Source of the DNA: Acidimicrobiaceae bacterium
GTDB taxonomy: Bacteria; Actinomycetota; Acidimicrobiia; Acidimicrobiales; Aldehydirespiratoraceae
NCBI GenBank assembly: GCA_009845995.1
Contig: VXYK01000004.1
Coordinates: 1-64,000 of the forward strand
Direction: 5' to 3'
Length of the DNA stretch: 64,000 nt
The first letter of the stretch is position 1, and every line of letters begins with the position of its first letter. The position numbers were made by a program, and so were the translations under genes. The notes under the pieces are model-generated. The model saw nothing but the letters and a program-made list of their open reading frames with translations. It did no database searches and was not told the origin of the DNA. This document shows positions 26,157-32,822 of the stretch, piece after piece.

Positions 26157-26873
26157 GTGCGACTGCTTGTTCTTCAGCACATTGATTGTGAACATCCAGG
26201 TCAGCTGAGGGAATTTCTGCGGGCCGACGGGATCGACCGGACCGCGGTGGAACTTGACGAAGGCGAACCGATCCCTCCGCTCGAGGATTACGACGCACTC
26301 TGGGTGATGGGTGGACCGATGGATGTGTGGGATGTCGAGGAACACCCTTGGTTGATCCCCGAAAAGCAGGTGATTCGCCACTGGGTGCGGGAACTCGAGC
26401 GTCCTTTCTTGGGGGTTTGCCTGGGCCATCAGCTCTTGGCCGACGCCCTGGGGGGAACGTGTGGTCTGCAGAGGCCACCCGAAATCGGGGTGCTCCCCGT
26501 TGATCTCACACCCGAAGGCCGCGCTGATCCGATCTTTGCAGAGATGGCTGACCGCCAATACGCGCTGCAATGGCACTCGGTGTGCGTAACGGAACCGCCC
26601 GACGGAGCTGTCGTACTGGCCAGTTCACCGGAGTGCCAGGTGCAGGCAATGCGCGTCGGGCCTCGCGCCTGGTCGATGCAGTACCACGTCGAAGTGGAAC
26701 CCGACACCGTTCGCAACTGGGGTGAGATCGAGGCTTATCGCGATGCGCTCGAATCGACCCTCGGCCCCGGTTCCCTCGACGCGCTAGCAGACGAGGCCGA
26801 TCGTCACATCGATGGTTTCGTGGCAGACGCCGAGCAGCTCTACCGAAACTTCATGGCCGCTGCCGTCAGCTAG
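26157..26873 (+). CDS. Class I glutamine amidotransferase-like protein
   Basis: A 238-residue protein with the GATase-1 catalytic triad: Cys in PFLGVCLGHQLLADALGG, and His and Glu in MQYHVEVE. It lacks the synthetase domain of GuaA. Such free-standing domains hydrolyse glutamine or act as peptidase-like enzymes on gamma-glutamyl compounds. WVMGGPMDVWD is the oxyanion segment. Start GTG at 26157 follows the PAC2 stop by three bases, so the two are co-transcribed. The stop TAG (26871-26873) sits in a 12-base sequence repeated a few bases later. Confidence 0.87.
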   Translation: MRLLVLQHIDCEHPGQLREFLRADGIDRTAVELDEGEPIPPLEDYDALWVMGGPMDVWDVEEHPWLIPEKQVIRHWVRELERPFLGVCLGHQLLADALGGTCGLQRPPEIGVLPVDLTPEGRADPIFAEMADRQYALQWHSVCVTEPPDGAVVLASSPECQVQAMRVGPRAWSMQYHVEVEPDTVRNWGEIEAYRDALESTLGPGSLDALADEADRHIDGFVADAEQLYRNFMAAAVS

Positions 26874-26892
26874 GCGCGCTGTCAGCTAGGCG
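26865..26892. repeat. Direct repeat holding both convergent stop codons
   Basis: GTCAGCTAGGCG occurs at 26865-26876 and 26881-26892, a 16-nt period. The first copy carries the TAG of the amidotransferase gene; the second carries the stop (TAG on the minus strand, 26888-26886) of the CadI gene. Confidence 0.8.
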
Positions 26893-27326
26893 ACGGCGCA
26901 GCAGGACGACGAATCGTCGCTGTCAACGGCGACAGGGTTTGCTACCACGATGTTGTCGCGTACCTCGTTGTCACCCGACTTGACATACCACTCCCACTCG
27001 ACGCCTGCGGGGTCGGTGACCCAGGTCTCGGTCTTGTCGGCGAAGCAGCACATGGTCTCGTCAACACCTGTGGTGCGCAGCCCGGAAGCGGCAAGGCGCC
27101 GTTGCGCCGAGAAGACTTCCTCCTCCGTCTCGGTTTCGACGCCGAGGTGGTTGATCGTTCCGCCCTCACCGACGGTTTCGAAGAGAACGAGCTTCAACGG
27201 TGGTTCGTCGATAGCAAAGTTGGCGTAACCGTCCCGTCGCTTGGCGGGTTCGGTCCCAAACAACCGCGAGTAGAAGTCGACTGCTTCATCGATGTCGTCC
27301 ACGTTCAGTGCCAGTTGTAGTCGCAT
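26886..27326 (-). CDS. CadI/ArsI-like vicinal-oxygen-chelate protein
   Basis: A 146-residue glyoxalase-fold protein. MRLQLALNVDDIDEAVDFYSRLFG and YANFAIDEPPLKLVLFE are the first VOC module, with a conserved His in NHLGVE; the second has MCCFADKTETWVTDPAGVEWEWY. The Cys pair in the latter corresponds to the As(III)-binding pair of ArsI C-As lyases, and the N-terminus matches cadmium-induced CadI proteins. The tail adds another pair, SSSCCAVA. It probably binds or detoxifies thiophilic metals. The ATG at 27326 starts the first strand; the long upstream open frame is not coding. No ArsR gene is adjacent. Confidence 0.87.
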   Translation of the reverse strand: MRLQLALNVDDIDEAVDFYSRLFGTEPAKRRDGYANFAIDEPPLKLVLFETVGEGGTINHLGVETETEEEVFSAQRRLAASGLRTTGVDETMCCFADKTETWVTDPAGVEWEWYVKSGDNEVRDNIVVANPVAVDSDDSSSCCAVA

Positions 27327-27373
27327 AGATTCAGCGTACCGTCTCGCACTTGCGTGCACCGATAGGACAGTCG

Positions 27374-27772
27374 TCACCCGCGCAGGACACGGATATGGCA
27401 GCGGGCGCCAGACGCCCGGGCCAGTCGCGCATCGCAAGTCACCAATTCGCAGTCGAGGGCCTCGGCCAAAGCAACATACACGGCGTCGTAAGCGGTGATG
27501 TTGGATCGCAACTCGTAGGCGCGGCGCAGGAACAGCGAGGTGGGATAGCGACGGAAGGGAAGCCCAGCGAGGATGTCGATTGCGGTTGAGAATCGGTCGT
27601 CGGTGATGGTCTGGGCCATCCATCTCTTGCGCAATACGGCCGCCGTTTCAACATCGGCCAAGTCCGGGACAGCGGCTTCGCCCGCTTGCGAAAGGGCGTT
27701 TCGAGCCTCTGCGCCATCAAGACCGTCGTCGGCGAGGGAGTTGGAGAGCACAGATGCGTCGACAACGATCAA
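27374..27772 (-). CDS. vapC: VapC-family PIN-domain toxin
   Basis: A 132-residue PIN-domain ribonuclease. The four acidic residues that bind Mg2+ are visible: Asp5 in VVDASVL, Glu in DLADVETAAVLRKRW, Asp in TAYDAVYVALAEAL and the final LVTCDARL. VapC toxins cleave tRNA or rRNA. The start is TTG at 27772, which overlaps the stop of the antitoxin gene by 4 nt (TTGA), so translation is coupled and toxin output is likely low. It lies downstream of the antitoxin in the usual vapBC order. Confidence 0.9.
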   Translation of the reverse strand: MIVVDASVLSNSLADDGLDGAEARNALSQAGEAAVPDLADVETAAVLRKRWMAQTITDDRFSTAIDILAGLPFRRYPTSLFLRRAYELRSNITAYDAVYVALAEALDCELVTCDARLARASGARCHIRVLRG

Positions 27773-27999
27773 CGCTCGCCCCGAACCTCTTCGAGGTCAT
27801 CCACCGCCTGTTCGAACCCAACGGTTCCGCCCGACATCCGCTCGATTCGTTCAATGACCTCATCGAGAGTCGGGGCTTGCGCAAGGCGGGTGAGTTCGGT
27901 CGTCAGGTAGTGCTGCAGAGACACACCGGTGGCTTGTGCTCGTTCGACGAGTTTCCGGTGGATCTCTTCTGGCACATCTCGGATCAAGATGTTCGTCAT
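27769..27999 (-). CDS. vapB: VapB/FitA-like ribbon-helix-helix antitoxin
   Basis: A 76-residue protein. The N-terminal ribbon-helix-helix is TNILIRDVPEEIHRKLVERAQATGVSLQHYLTTEL, typical of FitA-like antitoxins; the C-terminal region is the toxin-binding tail (MSGGTVGFEQAVDDLEEV). The ATG at 27999 is preferred; the frame extends five codons upstream through the operator. It should repress its own operon through the palindrome at 27999-28017. Confidence 0.88.
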   Translation of the reverse strand: MTNILIRDVPEEIHRKLVERAQATGVSLQHYLTTELTRLAQAPTLDEVIERIERMSGGTVGFEQAVDDLEEVRGER

Positions 28000-28017
28000 G
28001 CTTGCATTATGCAAGCA
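27999..28017. promoter_or_regulatory. vapBC operator palindrome with embedded -10 box
   Basis: TGCTTGCATTATGCAAGCA is a 19-bp perfect palindrome (8-bp arms around TTA) whose left end is the first base of the vapB start codon. On the minus strand it contains CATAAT (28011-28006), a -10 box, with TTGCGA 17 bp upstream (28034-28029). Transcription would begin at about the ATG, giving a leaderless mRNA, and VapB bound here would cover the -10. Confidence 0.75.
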
Positions 28018-28061
28018 CAGCTTCCGCTTCGCAACAGGAAACGCTCAGGCAATAGGGCCGA

Positions 28062-28880
28062 TCATACGGCTAGGTGGGAGTCGATCCAGGCGATCACTTC
28101 GTCGATGACTTCGGGGCCGCTGGGTTCATTGAACACCTCGTGGCGAAGCTCCGGATAGACGATCCGCGTGACGTTGGGAAGCGTCTCGAAGATCTCCGAA
28201 GCCTCCGTCGGCACCAAACGATCATCGCCGCCATGAACGACCAACGTCGGCATCGTCACGCGCTCAATGTTGTCTCGTGCCGCGGAGATGGCACGCATGA
28301 TCTCATGGCCCATCCGTGCCGTCGGGTTGGGGACCCGCAGCGGGTCGGCGTAGAAAGTCTCTCCGACTCTTGGATCGGACGACAGCAGCGACGGATCGCC
28401 TTCGTCCTTTATCTCCATCAGCGGCATCAAGCGGCCCACTATCGGAGCCGCTAGTCGCAAGTGACGCGGGATCTCGGCTCCGAGCGCAGGACCTGAGAGC
28501 ACCAGGAGATCCGGCTGTGGTCGTTCGTCGACGACATAACGGGTAGCCATCAACCCGCCAAGCGAATGGCCTAAGAGAACCGTCGGCAAACCAAGTTTGC
28601 GAACCTCGAACAGCTGGTCTTGCACATCATCGGAGAACTGCGACCAAGAATCACAATGACCCCGATGACCTCCGCTGCGACCGTAGCCGCGATGATCGAT
28701 AGCAACCGTGTCGAAACCAGCGGCGGCGAAACGATCTCCCACATGCCCATAACGCCCGCTGTGTTCCGCTATCCCGTGCAGCAACAGAACCGCGGCCCGC
28801 GCCGGACCGGCAGGCTGCCAACGGCGGCGCATTTGAATCAGGCCATCGCGGGTAGTCCCGTGATCAACGGTGGAACGCAC
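28062..28880 (-). CDS. Alpha/beta hydrolase, monoacylglycerol lipase-like
   Basis: A 272-residue serine hydrolase. AAVLLLHGIAEHSGRYGHV is the oxyanion block, LLGHSLGGLMA the nucleophile Ser, LVVHGGDDRLVP the Asp, and YPELRHEVFNEPS the His. HGIAEHSGRY is characteristic of the monoglyceride lipase group. There is no signal peptide, so it is probably cytoplasmic or membrane-peripheral. The start is GTG at 28880. It follows the NUDIX gene by 39 nt on the same strand. Its substrate is a fatty ester of unknown identity. Confidence 0.87.
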   Translation of the reverse strand: MRSTVDHGTTRDGLIQMRRRWQPAGPARAAVLLLHGIAEHSGRYGHVGDRFAAAGFDTVAIDHRGYGRSGGHRGHCDSWSQFSDDVQDQLFEVRKLGLPTVLLGHSLGGLMATRYVVDERPQPDLLVLSGPALGAEIPRHLRLAAPIVGRLMPLMEIKDEGDPSLLSSDPRVGETFYADPLRVPNPTARMGHEIMRAISAARDNIERVTMPTLVVHGGDDRLVPTEASEIFETLPNVTRIVYPELRHEVFNEPSGPEVIDEVIAWIDSHLAV

Positions 28881-28894
28881 AAGACCTCACAGTG

Positions 28895-28918
28895 CTTGTT
28901 TCAGGGTTTATTTCAGGG
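28895..28918 (-). repeat. Two 12-nt tandem repeats just after the NUDIX stop
   Basis: On the minus strand CCCTGAAATAAA is followed directly by CCCTGAAACAAG, right after the NUDIX stop codon (28922-28920). Each unit contains a TGA. Confidence 0.7.
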
Positions 28919-28919
28919 C

Positions 28920-29606
28920 TCATGACTCAGGATCTCCTCGCCAGGGCGGGTTGCGGGGAGCATCGAATTGGACCTTGATATCCTCACCGCGAATCGCCGC
29001 AAAAGCGTGGTCAGCCCACCAGTCGGGATTTACCGTTGCCTCAGGAAGAGCGTCTCTGGCGAAAAACCCGACGTCGAGGCATTCCAGCGGATGCGCACGA
29101 AGTTCACCCCCGATCGCACGGCAATGAAACACCAGCGCCACGAGGGGAATACGGGTGAAAGCACGGCGCTGCCCGTCCAGGATTGATATCGGGCGGATCA
29201 CTTCACACTCGATCCCGGTCTCCTCGTAGACCTCCTTGACCACGATCTCCGCCGGCGAGTATCCGACATCGGCCCAACCCGTCGGGTAGAGCCAAACTCC
29301 AGAATCAGCCCGCTGAACCATCAGCATCTCGTTGTGCTCGTTGCCGACCACCGCACCAACGGTGATCTTCGGGGTGACGTAACCCGCTACCCCCGAACCG
29401 GTCCGGTCAAGCCACTCCTGTACTTGTTCCTCTGGATGAAATCCACCTTCTACATGGGACCGAATGTCCGCGGCCACCGCGAGCACCTCTTGGTATCGTT
29501 CGCGTTCATAGAGGTTCTCGGTGAACCCCAGACCAGTTCGAGCAGTCGCCGACAATGCCTCTGCCCAACGCAGAAGAACACGCTCATCGGCTCGGCGAAC
29601 ACTCAT
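28920..29606 (-). CDS. NUDIX hydrolase
   Basis: A 228-residue protein. The N-terminal 60 residues form the helical domain of the YjhB-like subgroup (AEALSATARTGLGFTENLYE). The NUDIX box runs from GWADVGYSPAE through KEVYEETGI; it keeps the catalytic Glu residues, has Lys for Arg, and has Tyr in place of the first Glu of Gx5E, as in that subgroup. It probably hydrolyses a nucleoside diphosphate derivative such as ADP-ribose. The ATG at 29606 is 9 nt from the glnD stop, so they are co-transcribed. Confidence 0.87.
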   Translation of the reverse strand: MSVRRADERVLLRWAEALSATARTGLGFTENLYERERYQEVLAVAADIRSHVEGGFHPEEQVQEWLDRTGSGVAGYVTPKITVGAVVGNEHNEMLMVQRADSGVWLYPTGWADVGYSPAEIVVKEVYEETGIECEVIRPISILDGQRRAFTRIPLVALVFHCRAIGGELRAHPLECLDVGFFARDALPEATVNPDWWADHAFAAIRGEDIKVQFDAPRNPPWRGDPES

Positions 29607-29615
29607 GTGACAACC

Positions 29616-31904
29616 CTACGCGTCTGAGGCGATGGCCGTAAGAACAGCGATTTCGATCTCGCCCAGATAGTTGTCGTCGAGGATCTTCCGGCCATTGGGG
29701 CCGCGCACATAGAAGGAGTCGACAACATCGTCGCCCAACGTCTGCACTTTCGCCGAATAGATGTCGAGGTCCAGATCGTCGAGGGCGCTGGTGATGCGGT
29801 ACAGCAACCCGATCGAGTCCGGCCCGCGTACCTCGATCACCGTCGCATCCGACGACAATTCGTTGTCGATTATCACCTCAGGCTCGGAAGGACGAGCCGT
29901 CGTCACACGCTGGAAACGATATGTGCGTGCTCTTTTGAGCAGCCTCGCTCGCACTGCCAGACCCCCTGCCAATGACAGGCGCACGTCGTCCTGCACGCGC
30001 TGGGGACGCTCATCAAGACCGACACCGCCACCGACGCGCAGAACCTGCAAAGAAAGCGACCCCTCGGTGTGGAGTTGCGCTCCGAGGATCTCAACCCCGT
30101 GCAACGCCAGCGCACCCGCCACCCTTGAGAAAGCACCCGGACGGTCCGGCGTGATCACTGTCAGTTCATGGCCGTCGAGCTGCACAAGTTCGGTCCCTTC
30201 TGCCAGCAACTCGTAGTGTTTCTCGGTCGGAAACTGCGAAGCGAGCATCGTTCCGCCGGTCTGGAGGAAGTGGGACGTTCTGTTGACCAACTTCTTGACC
30301 AGCTCGGCTTTCCAACCACCCCAAGCAGCCTTGCTTGTCGCAATCGAATCCGCTTCGGTCAACGCTCCGAGCAACTCGAGCGTGCCGACCGAGTCGATCT
30401 GCTCGGCAACGAAGCGGATCGTCTCGGTGGCGTCTAGATCGCGTCGTGATGCCACATCGGGCAGCAACAGATGATGACGGACAAGCATCCCCAACGTCTC
30501 GATATCGGCCGGGGGGTAACCCATGCGGGTGGCGATGCTTCGGGTCAACCCCACTCCAACCTCGCTGTGGTCCCCGGGGTATCCCTTGCCGATGTCGTGG
30601 AACAGCCCTCCGAGCACCAACAGATCGGGGCGCTCCACACGATCGGCGATAGCGGCAGCTTCAGCCGCCGCTTCAAGCAGATGGCGATCAACCGTATAGC
30701 GGTGGTACACGTTGCGCTGCGGGCGGTTCCGGTTGGGGGTCCACTCCGGGAACAGCCGAGAGATCAGATCAACCTGGTCGAGCGCTTCGATAACTCGGAT
30801 CGCCTCGTAGCCGAGAAGCAGGAGATCAACAAAAATCTCGCGTGCCTCGTCGGGCCACTGGTCAGGCATCGGTGGTGTTTCAACCGCCAGGCGGTCGAGC
30901 ACGTCACGCTCGATGAACGCGTCCTCGCTCGCAGCAATGTATGCAACTCGCAGTGGCATGACCGGGTCTTGTGAGACCGGAGCATCCTCACCGAAGCGCA
31001 GCGTCTCATCGACGATTTCGATTCCGTGGCCGAACTCTCTCACCCGTGGTCGCCAGCGGCGTCGGGTCGAGCGCACATGGATGCGATGCAGAACGGCATC
31101 CATGATCCAGGCAACCGAACGCGCCGCCGAAGCTACCGCTGCCATCAATTCATCGGCGTCGGTGTAACCGAGGGCTGCCGATACTTCATCTTGGTCCTGG
31201 AGCAGGAGTTGGTTGCCGGACTGTCCGCTCAGCCTGTGGAGCTCGATCCGTGCCGACAGCAGGATCCGGTGCGGTTCGACCAGCTCGCTGCGTTCTGTTG
31301 CTTCCAGCAAACCCTGCTCTGCCTGATCGATCCAGTGCAGAGAGTCGATGTCGCGTAGTCCTCCCCGAGCCAGTTTCAGATCTGGTTCCAGCAGGAACGC
31401 CACCTCACCGGCCTCATCATGGCGTTCACGGACTGATTCAACGAGAAGACCCAGCATCTTGTCGGCATTGGAACACCACAAGTCACGGGCTTTTTTTGCG
31501 AGTTCGTCCACCAGGCGGGCGTCGCCGCCGATGAGGCGAATGTCGAGCAGAGAAGTGGCTGTGTCGAGGTCGGCAGCTGCCAGGTCGATTGCTTCATCGA
31601 CGGTTCGAACGGCATGCCCGAGCTTCATTCCGCTGTCCCAGATCGGGTACCAGATTCGCTCTGCCACTTCAGCCACATGGCCCGAGTCGTTGTGCAGAAG
31701 CAGCAGGTCGAGGTCGCTTCCGATGCTCAGCGAGCCTCGCCCGTAACCGCCCACCGCGGCCAGTGCCACCCCTCGTACTTCTTCCACGCCCTCCACGACA
31801 GACTCCAGCCAGGCATCGATCTCGGCGGTGTAGGCGCGAGACAGTTCGGTGCCCACCAAACTTCGGTCGGCGAGGAGCGCTGAGGTTGCGGGGACTGCGT
31901 TCAT
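29616..31904 (-). CDS. glnD: [Protein-PII] uridylyltransferase / adenylyltransferase-like GlnD
   Basis: A 762-residue multidomain protein. The N-terminal nucleotidyltransferase has GGYGRGSLSIGSDLDLLLL (Gly-rich loop and metal Asp pair, about residues 52-70), followed by the GlnD linker (LEPDLKLARGGLRDIDSLHW). The HD domain has LFHDIGKGYPGDHSEVG (about 440), and two ACT domains close the protein (about 590-650 and 690-755). GlnD modifies PII and removes the modification according to glutamine level. No glnB or amt is in the window. It heads the glnD-NUDIX-hydrolase run; a short tandem repeat lies in its upstream region. Confidence 0.93.
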   Translation of the reverse strand: MNAVPATSALLADRSLVGTELSRAYTAEIDAWLESVVEGVEEVRGVALAAVGGYGRGSLSIGSDLDLLLLHNDSGHVAEVAERIWYPIWDSGMKLGHAVRTVDEAIDLAAADLDTATSLLDIRLIGGDARLVDELAKKARDLWCSNADKMLGLLVESVRERHDEAGEVAFLLEPDLKLARGGLRDIDSLHWIDQAEQGLLEATERSELVEPHRILLSARIELHRLSGQSGNQLLLQDQDEVSAALGYTDADELMAAVASAARSVAWIMDAVLHRIHVRSTRRRWRPRVREFGHGIEIVDETLRFGEDAPVSQDPVMPLRVAYIAASEDAFIERDVLDRLAVETPPMPDQWPDEAREIFVDLLLLGYEAIRVIEALDQVDLISRLFPEWTPNRNRPQRNVYHRYTVDRHLLEAAAEAAAIADRVERPDLLVLGGLFHDIGKGYPGDHSEVGVGLTRSIATRMGYPPADIETLGMLVRHHLLLPDVASRRDLDATETIRFVAEQIDSVGTLELLGALTEADSIATSKAAWGGWKAELVKKLVNRTSHFLQTGGTMLASQFPTEKHYELLAEGTELVQLDGHELTVITPDRPGAFSRVAGALALHGVEILGAQLHTEGSLSLQVLRVGGGVGLDERPQRVQDDVRLSLAGGLAVRARLLKRARTYRFQRVTTARPSEPEVIIDNELSSDATVIEVRGPDSIGLLYRITSALDDLDLDIYSAKVQTLGDDVVDSFYVRGPNGRKILDDNYLGEIEIAVLTAIASDA

Positions 31905-31937
31905 GCTGCTTTCGACACTCTACCGACGCCGCATATG

Positions 31938-32007
31938 GTTATCAGCAAGGCGTTGTCAGCAAGGTGTTGTCAGTACGGCGTTGTCAGCAAGGTGTTGTCA
32001 GTACGGC
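31938..32007. repeat. Five tandem 14-nt repeats upstream of glnD
   Basis: Five 14-nt units run end to end: GTTATCAGCAAGGC, GTTGTCAGCAAGGT, GTTGTCAGTACGGC, then exact copies of the second and third (31938, 31952, 31966, 31980, 31994). Units 2-3 and 4-5 form a perfect 28-bp tandem duplication. The array starts 34 nt upstream of the glnD start and ends inside the coding end of the preceding methyltransferase, whose TGA (32000-31998) lies in the last unit. Confidence 0.95.
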
Positions 32008-32750
32008 CAATCACGAGTTCTGTGGCCAAGCAACCGGGTCAGGGGATACAACTTCAGCGTCAAGGCACCCTTGATGAGGACGTTGCGTGCAAACCATCCG
32101 AGCTGAAGTGCCTGGCGCAGTGCGTTCACTGTGGACTCCCGCCCCGACATCGGCTCACGCCGGTACTCGGCCAACGACCCGGAGCGACCCTGATAGCGCC
32201 AGGGGCTGCCCACGAAGGTCGACGTCAACAGGGCCAGCGTCACGCCGATTGAACTGAACGAATCATGGATCAGCATGGTGCCGCCGTCGGCTACTTGATC
32301 GCCCCAAGCGACGATGTCCTGGCGCGCCGGTCCGAAGCGGTGTGCGCCGTCGATGTAGAGAAGGTCGATGTCTCCGTCGACGTCACCCAGCGCATCGCCG
32401 GACGTCTTGCGAATGTGGGTCACGCGGTCGGCTACGCCGGCACGGGTGAGGTTGTCGGTGTAGCTGTAGTAGTCGCTGTCTCCGAGATATTGATTCGGAG
32501 CGATTTCCTGTGGCCCGCGATCACCCCCGGCATGGGGATCAATGGACACGATCCCAACTCCAACAGGCGCAGCACTGGCGAGAACGATCAACGACCGACC
32601 ACGAAAACTGCCTATTTCGACGAGCTGAGCGTCTTCTCGCAGCTCAGAGGCCCGGTCATAGAGCCGCCTGGCTTGATCGTCGGTCAACCAGCCTTCGACG
32701 TCCGCGATTTGGTCTAGCACTTCACCGAAGGTCTTACGGACAAACACCAC
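31998..32750 (-). CDS. Class I SAM-dependent methyltransferase (CmcI-like)
   Basis: A protein of about 250 residues with LVEIGSFRGRSLIVLASAA (SAM loop), IVSIDPHAGGDRGPQ and LLYIDGAHRFGPARQDIVAWG, the same architecture as the 22681-23307 gene but with a longer C-terminal tail (TRLLGHRTRDWPY). The start is uncertain: GTG at 32750 or 32747 suits the conserved domain, with AGGAGG rather far upstream (15 nt). The frame extends to 32957 but into the promoter region of the divergent hyuA gene. Its substrate is unknown; a surface glycan or lipid is plausible by analogy. Confidence 0.78.
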   Translation of the reverse strand: MVFVRKTFGEVLDQIADVEGWLTDDQARRLYDRASELREDAQLVEIGSFRGRSLIVLASAAPVGVGIVSIDPHAGGDRGPQEIAPNQYLGDSDYYSYTDNLTRAGVADRVTHIRKTSGDALGDVDGDIDLLYIDGAHRFGPARQDIVAWGDQVADGGTMLIHDSFSSIGVTLALLTSTFVGSPWRYQGRSGSLAEYRREPMSGRESTVNALRQALQLGWFARNVLIKGALTLKLYPLTRLLGHRTRDWPY

Positions 32751-32822
32751 GAACGAGCCTACCGGCCTCCTCGCGGCGCTGGCCGCAGCCCACCAGCGGC
32801 AGCGGCCGATACTGTTAGTGGC

